Notes: generated from the sequence alone by a model not told the origin. A DNA stretch of 64,000 bases from Streptomyces atratus (GCF_900119365.1 NZ_FPJO01000005.1:243196-307195); one strand, 5' to 3'. Shown: positions 33,657-42,599, counted from the first letter of the stretch. Program-made: numbers and translations.

Positions 33657-34862
33657 ATGACGCGACTCGCCCAGACCGCCGGTCTCAACGACGTCCAGCA
33701 GGAAATCCTCTCCACGGTCCGGGATTTCGTCGACAAGGAGATCATTCCGGTCGCGACCCAGCTGGAGCACCGTGACGAGTACCCCACCGAGATCGTCGAG
33801 GGGCTCAAGGAGCTCGGCCTGTTCGGGCTGATGATCCCCGAGGAGTACGGGGGTCTGGGTGAGTCGCTTCTCACATACGCGCTGTGCGTGGAGGAAATCG
33901 CCCGCGGCTGGATGAGCGTGTCGGGAATCATCAATACGCACTTCATCGTGGCGTACATGCTCAAGCAGCACGGCACCCAGGAGCAGAAGGACACGTTCCT
34001 GCCGCGCATGGCGCTGGGCGAGGTCCGGGGCGCGTTCTCGATGTCCGAGCCGGCGCTGGGCTCGGACGTCTCGGCGATCACCTCCAAGGGCGTCAGGGAC
34101 GGCGAGGAGTACGTCCTCAACGGCCAGAAGATGTGGCTGACGAACGGTGGCACGTCCTCGCTCGTCGCCGTTCTGTGCCGGAGTGACGAAGGCCACCCCG
34201 AGGGCACCGCCCCGCACAAGTCGATGACCACATTCCTGGTCGAGAAGGAGCCCGGTTTCGGCGAGGTCCGACCCGGTCTCACCATTCCCGGCAAGATCGA
34301 CAAAATGGGTTACAAGGGCGTCGATACGACCGAACTCATCATGGACGGACTACGAATTCCGGCCAATCGGGTGCTGGGCGGCACGACCGGCCGAGGGTTT
34401 TACCAAATGATGGACGGAGTCGAGGTCGGCCGGGTAAATGTGGCCGCGCGTGGCTGCGGCGTCGCACAGCGTGCATTCGAGCTGGGCGTTTCCTACGCCC
34501 AGCAGCGCCAGACCTTCGGAAAGCCGATCGCCCAGCACCAGGCGATCCAGTTCAAGCTGGCCGAAATGGCCACCAAGGTCGAAGCCGCCCATGCGATGAT
34601 GGTAAATGCGGCACGCAAAAAGGACTCCGGGGAACGAAACGACCTGGAGGCAGGGATGGCGAAGTACCTCGCCTCCGAATACTGCAAGGAAGTCGTCGAG
34701 GACGCCTTCCGCATCCACGGCGGTTACGGCTTCTCCAAGGAGTACGAGATCGAGCGCCTCTACCGGGAGGCCCCGATGCTGCTGATCGGCGAAGGTACCG
34801 CCGAGATCCAGAAAATGATCATCGGGCGCCGACTCCTCGAGGAGTACCGGTTCCAGGGGTGA
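33657..34862 (+). CDS. mcd: Acyl-CoA dehydrogenase, likely (2S)-methylsuccinyl-CoA dehydrogenase
   Basis: FAD enzyme of 401 residues that would oxidise methylsuccinyl-CoA to mesaconyl-CoA and pass electrons to ETF. Family signatures are FSMSEPALGSDVSAI, KMWLTNGGTSSLVAV, YAQQRQTFGKPIAQHQA and the C-terminal RIHGGYGFSKEYEIERLYRE with GEGTAEIQKMIIGRRLL. The catalytic Glu is in YREAPMLLIGEGTAEIQ. It is two bases after the hydratase gene and last in the operon. Specificity rests on operon context; the true methylsuccinyl enzymes of some bacteria are longer (about 550 residues). Confidence 0.88.
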   Translation: MTRLAQTAGLNDVQQEILSTVRDFVDKEIIPVATQLEHRDEYPTEIVEGLKELGLFGLMIPEEYGGLGESLLTYALCVEEIARGWMSVSGIINTHFIVAYMLKQHGTQEQKDTFLPRMALGEVRGAFSMSEPALGSDVSAITSKGVRDGEEYVLNGQKMWLTNGGTSSLVAVLCRSDEGHPEGTAPHKSMTTFLVEKEPGFGEVRPGLTIPGKIDKMGYKGVDTTELIMDGLRIPANRVLGGTTGRGFYQMMDGVEVGRVNVAARGCGVAQRAFELGVSYAQQRQTFGKPIAQHQAIQFKLAEMATKVEAAHAMMVNAARKKDSGERNDLEAGMAKYLASEYCKEVVEDAFRIHGGYGFSKEYEIERLYREAPMLLIGEGTAEIQKMIIGRRLLEEYRFQG

Positions 34863-35043
34863 TTGTCCCTTTCGAGGCGATTTAGCCGCGAAGAAGATCA
34901 CACCCTGTCATCCTCGGCCGGTGCCTTCAAGCCGTCCGACTCGACTGCTGGCTTGCCCAGTTGTTGCTCGCAACCGATAGCATCGCCGGAAAAGCCGCCG
35001 TCCCCCGTTGCCAGCGCGGCATCATCCGCTACGAAGGTCATCC

Positions 35044-35691
35044 ATGCCCGACAGCCAAACCTCTGCACCACGCGGCGGGGTCCGCCTTGCGCGCGGAGCT
35101 TCGCCGTGGCTCCTCCCGACCGTCGCCACCGCGGCGCTCAGCCTCACCCGGGCCCGCAGGTCCGGACGCTGGGCCGCGGTCGCCGTGCCCACCACCGCGC
35201 TCGCGGCGGGCATGCTGTGGTTCTTCCGCGACCCCGAGCGCGAGATCACCCAGGGCCGGGTCATTTCGCCGGCCGACGGCGTGGTGCAGAGCATCATGCC
35301 GTGGAAGGACGGACGCACCCGCGTCGCGATCTTCATGAGCCCGCTGAATGTCCACGTCAACCGTGCGCCCCTGGCCGGCACGGTGACCTCGGTCGAGCAC
35401 ATCCCCGGTGGGTTCGTTCCGGCATTCAACAAGGAGAGCGAGAACAACGAGCGCGTTGTCTGGCACTTCGACACCGAGCTCGGCGACATCGAGATGGTGC
35501 AGATCGCGGGTGCGGTCGCCCGGCGCATCGTCCCGTACATCCCGCAGGGCACGAAGGTGGAGCAGGGCGAGCGCATCGGTCTGATCCGCTTCGGCTCGCG
35601 GGTCGACATCTACCTTCCGGAAGGTGTCGATGTCGCGGTCGAGGTCGGCCAGGCCACCACCGCGGGGGTGACTCGAATTGACCGTGATTGA
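35044..35691 (+). CDS. psd: Phosphatidylserine decarboxylase proenzyme
   Basis: Membrane-associated pyruvoyl enzyme that makes phosphatidylethanolamine from phosphatidylserine. The 215-residue proenzyme has a hydrophobic anchor near TTALAAGMLWFF, the FRDPEREI...ISPADGVVQ block, FMSPLNVHVNRAP with the catalytic His, and the self-cleavage site GLIRFGSRVDIYLPEG, whose GS Ser becomes the pyruvoyl group (GSR type). ATG 35044 gives MPDSQTS. The end overlaps pssA, which supplies its substrate. Confidence 0.95.
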   Translation: MPDSQTSAPRGGVRLARGASPWLLPTVATAALSLTRARRSGRWAAVAVPTTALAAGMLWFFRDPEREITQGRVISPADGVVQSIMPWKDGRTRVAIFMSPLNVHVNRAPLAGTVTSVEHIPGGFVPAFNKESENNERVVWHFDTELGDIEMVQIAGAVARRIVPYIPQGTKVEQGERIGLIRFGSRVDIYLPEGVDVAVEVGQATTAGVTRIDRD

Positions 35692-36535
35692 TCCTGATGC
35701 ACAAGCAGGCTGGGTGCCCGAGTCGGAGTCCGAGGAGGACACCGGCGAGGACATGCCGCTCTCTCTGCGGCTGTCGATAGCGGACACCCTCACTCTCGGT
35801 AACGCCACGTGCGGATTCATGGCGGTGTACTTCACCACCACCGGAATCCTCATCCCGCACCTCACGGGCAGCGACGAGAGCGGCATGGCCCGGCACTCCG
35901 CGGCCACCGCCGTGATCCTGATGCTCCTGGCGGCGGTCTTCGACCTCTTCGACGGGCTCGTGGCACGCAAGCTGCGCTCCTCGCCGATGGGTGCCGAGCT
36001 GGACAACCTCTCGGACCTGATCAGCTTCGGGCTCGCCCCGGCGTACTTCGTCCTGGTCTACGGCATGGTCGCGGACGACGCGCACCAGCGGGTGTCGGCG
36101 CTGGCGGCGATCGTGGTGCTGCTGGCGGTGGTGCTCAGGCTTGCGAGATTCTCGTGCGTGACCATGAAGGACGGCATGTTCCAGGGCATGCCGAGCCCCT
36201 TCGGAGCGCTCACGGTCGTCTCGATCGTGCTCCTGGAGCTGCCCTTCGTGCCGACGCTGCTCGCGATCGTCGGGGTGGCGTGGCTGATGGTCAGCCGGGT
36301 CGAGTACCCGAAGCCGCGGGGCGTCCTCGCGGTGGCGATGCTCAGCTGGATCGTGGCCGCGATGGGACTCCTCGCCGCGTGGGCGTTCGACGCCCCCGGC
36401 GGTCAGCTGCTCCTCCAGACCGGCTGTGCGCTTCAGGTGGTCCTGGGAGCGGTCATCCCGCTCTTCGCGACCGCCCGGCGGGTGAACACCTTCCGCGACA
36501 ACCGGCGCGAGGCACGGACGGCACAGCTGCCGTAG
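35678..36535 (+). CDS. pssA: CDP-diacylglycerol-serine O-phosphatidyltransferase
   Basis: Integral membrane enzyme that forms phosphatidylserine from CDP-diacylglycerol and serine. The CDP-alcohol phosphatidyltransferase motif is clear: DLFDGLVARKLRSSPMGAEL followed by DNLSD, with the metal-binding Asp residues. About eight hydrophobic helices follow the acidic N-terminus. The start is TTG 35678 (with GGGGGTGA about 8 bp upstream) or GTG 35684; either overlaps or abuts psd, so the two PE-synthesis genes are coupled. Confidence 0.94.
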   Translation: MTVIDPDAQAGWVPESESEEDTGEDMPLSLRLSIADTLTLGNATCGFMAVYFTTTGILIPHLTGSDESGMARHSAATAVILMLLAAVFDLFDGLVARKLRSSPMGAELDNLSDLISFGLAPAYFVLVYGMVADDAHQRVSALAAIVVLLAVVLRLARFSCVTMKDGMFQGMPSPFGALTVVSIVLLELPFVPTLLAIVGVAWLMVSRVEYPKPRGVLAVAMLSWIVAAMGLLAAWAFDAPGGQLLLQTGCALQVVLGAVIPLFATARRVNTFRDNRREARTAQLP

Positions 36536-36554
36536 CGGTACGCAGGACACATGA

Positions 36555-36590
36555 GAAGGACCCGGGTGCTCCCCAGCACCCGGGTCCTTC
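36555..36590 (+). terminator. Strong terminator after pssA
   Basis: A perfect 16-bp stem (GAAGGACCCGGGTGCT and its complement) with a CCCC loop, 20 bp beyond the pssA stop. Confidence 0.9.
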
Positions 36591-36963
36591 CGCGTACGGC
36601 GGCCGCGATCAGGGAACGGGCCACCGGGTCAGGGCGCAGGTGTCCGGTTCCGGGCTCCCGCACGATCTCCGTCCGGTGCGGCGTCGTGAGCTTGATCTGC
36701 TCCGGTACGGTCCACGACACTGGGTGCTCTTGAGCCCGGTCCATGAGACAGCGCCGTCTGCGGACACGTCCTGGATCGTGTCCACGGCCGGCTCCCGGCC
36801 GGCGGCCGCGGACCGGCCGGCCGTGCGCCGGTCCCTTTCGAGGAGGGGATCGTTGCACAGGCTGCCGCACCTGGACCAGGGTCCACCGCTCGTGGCCAAC
36901 TCGCCGACCGCGTAACGGCTTTGGACCGACGGAGACCATGATGACGAAGGACTCGGAACCCCG
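36591..36963. other. Gene-free stretch with a possible relic
   Basis: No supported gene. The minus strand reads MDRAQEHPVSWTVPEQIKLT and onward from 36744 with natural-looking composition, but it runs into the pssA terminator without a stop and has no recognised homologue or ribosome-binding site. It may be a decayed fragment. Confidence 0.3.
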
Positions 36964-37362
36964 ATGACAGACAACTCGGACATGATCGGCTTCGTTCGGG
37001 AACGCCTCGCCGAGGAGGAACGCATCGCGCAGGCGGCGGGCGGCGACAGCTGGCGGTGTCCGGCCGATGTACCCGGCGAGGTCCACGACCGTTCGGGGGC
37101 CATCGCGTTCAGCGTGCGCAATCTCGGTATCGACCAGCACATCGCCCTCCAGGACCCCGCGCGCACCCTGCGCCGTATCGAGACGAGCAGGGTGCTCCTC
37201 AACGAGTACGCGGAGATCGCCCATCTGGACACCGACCGGCCCGAGTACGACTTCGGGTCCGGCCGGGCCGTGGGGCTGGGGTTCGCCGTACGGCAGCTGG
37301 CCGCTGAACACGCCGGCCACCCCGGGTACCGGGCCAGGTGGCTCCCCCGGTTCATCCAGTAG
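36964..37362 (+). CDS. DUF6221 family protein
   Basis: A small acidic protein of 132 residues, common in Streptomyces and of unknown function. It follows the family pattern: N-terminal MIGFVRERLAEEERIAQAAG, central HIALQDPARTLRRIETSRVLL and C-terminal GFAVRQLAAEHAGHPGYRARWLP. Members are often near phage- or plasmid-like regions. It is monocistronic and followed by a good terminator. Confidence 0.8.
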   Translation: MTDNSDMIGFVRERLAEEERIAQAAGGDSWRCPADVPGEVHDRSGAIAFSVRNLGIDQHIALQDPARTLRRIETSRVLLNEYAEIAHLDTDRPEYDFGSGRAVGLGFAVRQLAAEHAGHPGYRARWLPRFIQ

Positions 37363-37376
37363 CGGCCCGGTGCGGT

Positions 37377-37406
37377 GGTCGGTGCCCGCCCGTGTGGGCA
37401 CCGACC
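37377..37406 (+). terminator. Terminator after the DUF6221 gene
   Basis: GGTCGGTGCCC and GGGCACCGACC form a perfect 11-bp stem with an 8-base loop, 15 bp past the stop codon. Confidence 0.75.
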
Positions 37407-37464
37407 GCGGCCCTGAGCCCGGCGGGCATCCCGGACGAGGGGAGCGCGGGCTCTGCTCGGCGGC

Positions 37465-37737
37465 GGGTGCGGGGCGCAGATGGCGCGTGAGCGACGTCAG
37501 CGCGCCGACGGCCTCACCGAGCGCGCCCAGCTCTCCCTCGGTGAGGGAACAGAGGGCCTGGGCGATGTGCGCGCCCTCCAGGTGCCGGACCTCGGCCAGC
37601 TCACGCCGGGCCCTGGGGGTCGGGTGCAAATGCGCGATCCGCTTGTCGCCGGTGTCCTGACGACGCTCCAGGAGCCCCTGCTCGGTGAGCTGGGAGACCG
37701 CCCGACCGCACAGCACGGGCCTCCGTGCCCATGCCAC
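37465..37737 (-). pseudogene. MarR regulator remnant
   Basis: The minus strand encodes AVSQLTEQGLLERRQDTGDK and RIAHLHPTPRARRELAEV, then a C-terminal dimerisation helix (AQALCSLTEGELGALGEAVG). This is the wing and C-terminal half of a MarR protein. The N-terminal helices and recognition helix are missing, and the frame runs on without a proper stop. It is a relic. Confidence 0.7.
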
Positions 37738-37807
37738 GGGCCCTCCTGCGGACGGCGGCGGAAGGCTAAGGTTTCAGAAGGGGCGCACCGGACCACTCAG
37801 GGACGCC

Positions 37808-38650
37808 ATGCACCGACACCACAGAGAACGACACCACAGAGAACAGGACAACGCCCAGGAACTCCTCCTCACCCTCGGGCGCCTTGTCGATCAGGCCCTG
37901 GAGAACATCAGTCGCCAGCGCGCCCGGGCCGAGCTGGGCCTGGCCCTCCAGCGCCACATGCTCCCCCCGGAGCTGCCCGACTTCCCGGGCCTCCGGATCG
38001 AGGCCCGGTACGCCCCCTCGCAGGACGGCCTGGCCGTCGGCGGTGACTTCTACGACGCGTTCACGATGCGGGACGGGGTGGCCGGGATCGCCATCGGCGA
38101 TGTGCAGGGGCACGGGGTGGAGGCCGCCGCCTTCATGGGTGAGGCCCGCGCCAGCCTCAGGGCGCTCGCCAGTGTCACGGTCGACCCCGGCGAGGTGCTG
38201 GCCTGCGCCAACGATCTGCTGATCTCGCTGGGCGGTGACCTGTTCACGACCTGCTGCCTGGTGAGCGTCGTCCCGGAGAGCGGCGAGCTGGCCGTGGCAC
38301 GGGCCGGACACGTACCGATCGTGTGGGGCACGGACGACGGCGACTCCGGCGTCTCCCTCGACGCCGGTGGCGTACCTCTGGGCATACTGCACGGCCAGCG
38401 GTACCCCGTGACCCGTCGGCGGCTGGGGCGGCCCGGGTACCTGGTCCTGCTGACCGACGGGGTCGTGGAGGGGCCGTCGTTTCCGATCGACGAGGGGCTC
38501 GCCGCGGTGTCGGAGCTGGTCGGCGCGGCGGACGGAGCCGATCCCGGCGAGCTGGCCGCGCGGGTGATCGAGGTGGCGGACCTGACCGGTCACGACGACG
38601 ACGCCGCCGTGCTCGTCGTCCGCTACGACGGTGCGCCGGGCAGGCCCTGA
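37808..38650 (+). CDS. SpoIIE-type PP2C protein phosphatase
   Basis: A 280-residue serine/threonine phosphatase of the kind that dephosphorylates anti-anti-sigma factors. PPM motifs with metal-binding Asp are VGGDFYDAFTM, IAIGDVQGHGVEAAAFM, LVLLTDGVVEG and DLTGHDDDAAVLVV. The N-terminal ~40 residues form a charged helix (QELLLTLGRLVDQALENISR) before the RHMLPPELPDFPG entry segment. No sensor domain is present, so activity may depend on partners. ATG 37808 is used; it precedes the MASE1 gene by 105 bp. Confidence 0.92.
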   Translation: MHRHHRERHHREQDNAQELLLTLGRLVDQALENISRQRARAELGLALQRHMLPPELPDFPGLRIEARYAPSQDGLAVGGDFYDAFTMRDGVAGIAIGDVQGHGVEAAAFMGEARASLRALASVTVDPGEVLACANDLLISLGGDLFTTCCLVSVVPESGELAVARAGHVPIVWGTDDGDSGVSLDAGGVPLGILHGQRYPVTRRRLGRPGYLVLLTDGVVEGPSFPIDEGLAAVSELVGAADGADPGELAARVIEVADLTGHDDDAAVLVVRYDGAPGRP

Positions 38651-38755
38651 CGCGTTCCGTGCGGTGCGGCCGGTGGCGCGGGGCCGGGACGTACCCCCGT
38701 TCGCCGTCTTCATCGGCGCGGTGTCGGCGCGCCCGCCCGGGCGACGGGCGGCAGC

Positions 38756-39712
38756 GTGGTGTCTGATGCTGTGGTGGTGGACAGCGCACGGCTCCGGCAG
38801 CAGACGGCCAAGCTCCTCACGGTCCTCGCGGTGGCCGTCTGCTATTACGCGACGGCCCGTCTGGGGCTGCTCCAGCAGCTGGTACGCGGTCAGGTCACCC
38901 CGCTGTGGCCGCCGACCGGGATCGCGGTGGCGGCGCTGCTCGTGTTCGGGCTGCGGATCTGGCCCGGAATCGCGCTCGGTGCCCTCGCGGCGAACGTCAC
39001 CATCGGGCCCTCCGTACTGCCCGTGCTGGTCATCGCCGCCGGAAACACGGTCGCCCCGCTCTGTTCCTACTGGCTGCTGCGGCGCGCGGATTTCCGCAAT
39101 GAGCTCGACCGGCTGCGTGACGCGCTGGCGCTGGTCTTCCTGGGGGCGCTGGCGGGCATGCTGATCAGCGCGACCATGGGCACCGGCACCCTGGTCCTCG
39201 CGGACGCGATCCGCGCCGAGGAGTTCTGGCCGACCTGGTCGGTCTGGTGGACGGGCGACGCCATGGGCGTCATGGTCGTAACACCGTTCCTGCTCGTCGT
39301 CCGCCGGTTCCGCCGGCCGTTGGGCATCGGCCCGGCCAGGTGGGCGGAAGCCATCACGCTGGGGGTGTGCACCCTGGCCGTCACCCTGCTGGCGACCGAC
39401 GCCGAAGCTTCGCTGCTCTTCCTCGTCTTCCCGTTCCTGATCTGGGCCGCCTTCCGCTTCGAGCGCGCAGGCGCCGCGTGCTGCGCACTGGGCGTGTCCA
39501 CGCTCACGATCCTCGCCGCCGGACGGATGGCGGGTCCCTTCGCCCAACACGGCCTGCTCACCAACATGGTCACCCTCCAGGCCTTCAACGGCTCCACCGC
39601 GCTCACCGCCCTGCTGCTGGCCGCGGTCGTCACCGAGCGGAACAGCACCTACCGCGAGATCAAGCGGCTCTGTACGCAGCTCTCCGAGAAGGTGACCCGA
39701 CAGGACCCATGA
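38756..39712 (+). CDS. MASE1 domain membrane protein
   Basis: An integral membrane sensor-type protein of 318 residues with about eight hydrophobic segments. It matches MASE1: CYYATARLGLLQQLVRGQVT followed by PLWPPTGIAVAALLVFG, then GDAMGVMVVTPFLLV. Most MASE1 modules are fused to GGDEF, kinase or phosphatase domains; here only a short tail follows. Downstream of the SpoIIE phosphatase, it could act as a separate sensory partner. GTG 38756 is one of several possible starts. Confidence 0.85.
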   Translation: MVSDAVVVDSARLRQQTAKLLTVLAVAVCYYATARLGLLQQLVRGQVTPLWPPTGIAVAALLVFGLRIWPGIALGALAANVTIGPSVLPVLVIAAGNTVAPLCSYWLLRRADFRNELDRLRDALALVFLGALAGMLISATMGTGTLVLADAIRAEEFWPTWSVWWTGDAMGVMVVTPFLLVVRRFRRPLGIGPARWAEAITLGVCTLAVTLLATDAEASLLFLVFPFLIWAAFRFERAGAACCALGVSTLTILAAGRMAGPFAQHGLLTNMVTLQAFNGSTALTALLLAAVVTERNSTYREIKRLCTQLSEKVTRQDP

Positions 39713-39840
39713 ATCACTCCATCGGTCGTGCGACGGGTGCGCGGACGGGCGATCCGAAGCAGGCTGATGGGCGACGGCACCGCGACGAGGGCAACCGGAC
39801 GCTGATACTCCGGCGGATGGGCGCCGTAAGAGGTGGAGCC

Positions 39841-40515
39841 ATGCCCCATGTGTCTGCGAATGTCCAGGTGTCCCGCCCCGCCGACGAGATCTTCTCGTTC
39901 CTCCGGGATCCGCGGAACCTGGCCGAGTGGTCCTCGAGCATAGACCGGGTGATAGAGGGCCCGATCGCCACCGAACTGGGTGACGAGTACACCTGCAAGT
40001 TCCCGGGCAGACGGCGGGCGCACCGCCTGCGGTGCACCGCGAGCACCCCCGTCGAGTACCTGGCCTTCCGCGGTACGGGCATGTGGACCCCACTGGGCCG
40101 CCACTCGCCGGAGCTGGAGTTCCGGCTGAACCCGAACCGGAAGGGCACGACGGTCACCGTTTCGGTCAAGCCCCATCTGGACGGCGGCATGATCATTCTC
40201 GCGCCGTTCGTGATGATGGCCTGGCGCCGGGACCTGCCTTCGGAGCTCCGGTGCCTGGCCGATCTGCTGAGCGGCGAGGGCGGCGTGGAGGCGGATGCGG
40301 TCGATCTGGGTGCCCTGCGTGACCGCCGGGACATGAGGGACTCACGGGATGCGCGGGATGCACGGGATGCACGGGATGCACGGGATGCACGGGATGCAGG
40401 GGATGCAGGGGATGCAGGGGATGCAGGCAACGACCGGGACGTGAGGGATGCACGTGACGCGAGGGACGTAGGGGACGGCCGGGACGCGGCGCCCTCCGTG
40501 GGCCGGCCTGGCTGA
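39841..40515 (+). CDS. SRPBCC family protein with repetitive charged tail
   Basis: The first ~150 residues are a SRPBCC ligand-binding domain (MPHVSANVQVSRPADEIFSF, then RDPRNLAEWSSSIDRVIEG). The C-terminal ~65 residues are a low-complexity run of RDA and GDA triplets plus similar RD-rich repeats, coded by a 9-bp minisatellite. ATG 39841 follows AGGTGGAG. The tail is probably disordered and its length is likely to vary between strains. Ligand unknown. Confidence 0.85.
   Translation: MPHVSANVQVSRPADEIFSFLRDPRNLAEWSSSIDRVIEGPIATELGDEYTCKFPGRRRAHRLRCTASTPVEYLAFRGTGMWTPLGRHSPELEFRLNPNRKGTTVTVSVKPHLDGGMIILAPFVMMAWRRDLPSELRCLADLLSGEGGVEADAVDLGALRDRRDMRDSRDARDARDARDARDARDAGDAGDAGDAGNDRDVRDARDARDVGDGRDAAPSVGRPG
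40345..40425 (+). repeat. 9-bp tandem repeat, nine units
   Basis: CGGGATGCR is repeated six times (40345-40398), then GGGGATGCA three times (40399-40425), in frame, giving RDA and GDA tripeptides in the SRPBCC tail. The uniform units indicate recent slippage expansion. Confidence 0.95.
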
Positions 40516-40534
40516 CCGGGACGACCGAGGTGTA

Positions 40535-40575
40535 GGGCAGGGGTGGGTTCCGCTGCGCGGAGCCGCCCCCTGCCC
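40535..40575 (+). terminator. Terminator after the SRPBCC gene
   Basis: Long imperfect stem with GGGCAGGGG and CCCCTGCCC outer arms, 20 bp past the stop and before the convergent glycerate kinase gene. Confidence 0.65.
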
Positions 40576-40665
40576 GCTCGTTCCCGAAACCGGGGCCCGC
40601 CCGCGGCCCCCGTCGTGTCCTCGATCGCCGGACAGGCCTGATCGCCATGGGCCAGGCACCGCGGG

Positions 40666-41781
40666 CTACACCAGGAAGTCGCGCGCGATCGCCTCGGAGG
40701 CCCGCTCCAGCAGCGGTCCCGCCTGGGCCATCGAGACCGCGGGGTCCGGCTCCAGCTCCGCGAGGGCGTACGCGCGACGGATGCCCGCCGCGGCCAGCGC
40801 CTCCGGCGGCAGGGCCAGTCGGCCGCAGACCGCCACGACCTCGATCCCCGCAGCGCGGGCCGCCGCCGCCACTCCCGCCGGGGCCTTGCCGTGGAGGGTC
40901 TGCTCGTCGAGCGAACCCTCCCCGGTGATCACCAGGGTGGCCCGCGCCAGCGCCGGGGCGAAGCCGAGGACATCGAGCATGACCTCGATGCCGGGGCGGA
41001 AGCGGGCACCGAGGGCGACCAGCGCCCCGTAGCCGATGCCGCCCGCCGCTCCCGCTCCGGGCAGCGCGGCGTGCTCCGGGCCGAGGACGGACGCGTAGTG
41101 GGCGAGCGCCGCGTCGAGGGTCGCGATGTCGTCCGCGGTCGCGCCCTTCTGCCTGCCGTAGACCTCGGGGGCGCCCTTCGGGCCGGTCAGCGGGTTGTCC
41201 ACGTCGCTGGCGAGGATCAGGTCCACCTCGGCCAGTCGCGGATCGAGTCCGGAAAGGTCCGCCTCCGCCAGCTCGGCGAGGCCGCCGCCACCGGGACCGA
41301 CGGGCTTGCCGTCCGCGTCCAGGAAGCGGGCACCGAGCGCGGCCAGCATGCCCGCGCCGCCGTCCGTGGTCGCGCTGCCGCCGACGCCGAACACGATCGT
41401 CCGGGCACCCGCGTCGAGCGCGGCGGCGAGCAGCTCACCGGAGCCGTAGGTCGTGGCCGTGAGCGGGGCGAACACCCCTGCGGGCAGATGCTGGAGGCCC
41501 GACGCCTCGGCCATCTCCACCACCGCCGTGGTGCCGCGCACCGCGTACGCCGCGGTCACCGGGTCCCCGAGCGGGCCGGTCACCCGCGCCTCGCGGCGCT
41601 CGAATCCGGCGGCCACCGCCGCCGCCACCGTGCCGTCGCCGCCGTCCGCCACGGGCAGGGTCTCGACCCGCACGTCGGGGACGACGCGCCGCAGCCCGGC
41701 CGTCACCCGTTCCGCGACCTGTACGGCCGTGAGCGAGCCCTTGAACTTGTCCGCCGCGACGAGTACGCGTGCGGTCTCCAT
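40666..41781 (-). CDS. Glycerate kinase (GlxK/GarK type)
   Basis: Phosphorylates D-glycerate with ATP to 2- or 3-phosphoglycerate. The 371-residue protein has the family start VLVAADKFKGSLTAVQVAE, the nucleotide-site block PVADGGDGTVAA, TIVFGVGGSATTDGGAGML and LVITGEGSLDEQTLHGKAP. ATG 41781 has GGAG nearby; an upstream start is possible. It is divergent from the NUDIX gene. It could use glycerate from glyoxylate metabolism, which also connects with the lyase product of the 28-35 kb operon. Confidence 0.94.
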   Translation of the reverse strand: METARVLVAADKFKGSLTAVQVAERVTAGLRRVVPDVRVETLPVADGGDGTVAAAVAAGFERREARVTGPLGDPVTAAYAVRGTTAVVEMAEASGLQHLPAGVFAPLTATTYGSGELLAAALDAGARTIVFGVGGSATTDGGAGMLAALGARFLDADGKPVGPGGGGLAELAEADLSGLDPRLAEVDLILASDVDNPLTGPKGAPEVYGRQKGATADDIATLDAALAHYASVLGPEHAALPGAGAAGGIGYGALVALGARFRPGIEVMLDVLGFAPALARATLVITGEGSLDEQTLHGKAPAGVAAAARAAGIEVVAVCGRLALPPEALAAAGIRRAYALAELEPDPAVSMAQAGPLLERASEAIARDFLV

Positions 41782-41915
41782 CACTGCTCCGTCCGCCACC
41801 TTGTATCCCTTGCTTTCGAACAGGCAGTCGCGCCGCCCCGACCCTATCCGCAGCGGATACCCGCTGCCCAGAGCCGTCGTCGCTCCGCTTGCGCCCCTCC
41901 CACTACGCTGCCCGC

Positions 41916-42410
41916 GTGACCACCACTGACTACACCTCCTACATCGCCGGGCTCCCCCGGGTGCTGGCCGCCGCGGCCACCGTGTTCCGGGACGACCGGG
42001 GCCGGGTGCTGCTCGTCGAGCCGAACTACCGGAAGGGCTGGGCACTGCCCGGCGGAACGATCGAGTCCGACGACGGCGAGGGCCCGCGGCAGGCCGCGCA
42101 ACGCGAGACCGCCGAGGAGATCGGTCTCGATCTGCGGCCCGGACGACTGCTCGCCGTCGACTGGGCACGCGGTCCGCAGCGACCGCCGATCACCGCGTAT
42201 CTGTACGACGGCGGAGTGCTGGACGAGGCGCAGTTGAAGGAAATCCGGCTCCAGGAGGAGGAGCTGCTGTCCTGGAAGCTGGTCGAACCCGAGGAGATCG
42301 ACCGCTATCTGCTCGGACCTCTCGCGCTGCGCGTGAAGGCGGCGCTGGACGTGCTCGAATCCGGTGGTGGCGCGGTGGAGCTGGAGGACGGCCACCCGGT
42401 CAGCGGCTGA
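41916..42410 (+). CDS. NUDIX hydrolase
   Basis: A 164-residue pyrophosphohydrolase. The NUDIX core is GPRQAAQRETAEEIGLDL (E-x7-REUxEEXGU complete), but the leading Gly of the box (WALPGGTIESDDGEG) is offset by two extra residues compared with the classical G-x5-E spacing. The rest, including VLLVEPNYRKGW, is normal. GTG 41916 gives MTTTDYTSYI. Substrate (nucleotide diphosphate derivative or RNA cap) cannot be inferred. Confidence 0.9.
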   Translation: MTTTDYTSYIAGLPRVLAAAATVFRDDRGRVLLVEPNYRKGWALPGGTIESDDGEGPRQAAQRETAEEIGLDLRPGRLLAVDWARGPQRPPITAYLYDGGVLDEAQLKEIRLQEEELLSWKLVEPEEIDRYLLGPLALRVKAALDVLESGGGAVELEDGHPVSG

Positions 42411-42599
42411 CACGCGGGGGCCGGCCCCACGCTTCCCCGCTCGCCGCATACAGCCCGTATTCCCGTTGTGTCCCGTTGTGCTGACCGGTCGTCAACTGGT
42501 ACTCCGGTCGACGGCTGCCGGACTCGTGAGTTCATGTGCCATTGGTCCGCAGTGCACGCTCGACCGGCATCATCCGGACTCCACGACAGCGGAGGGATC

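Noticed and set aside
36433..37737. Minus-strand 434-codon open frame as a regulator gene
   Set aside because: Only the first 90 codons are MarR-like; the remainder is antisense to DUF6221 and runs through two terminators.
40345..40425. Short direct repeats as a CRISPR array
   Set aside because: Units are 9 bp with no spacers and are in frame in a protein tail, so a minisatellite.
40342..40659. Antisense CIP/HPV repeat protein opposite the minisatellite
   Set aside because: It is the reverse reading of the 9-bp repeat with no ribosome-binding site.
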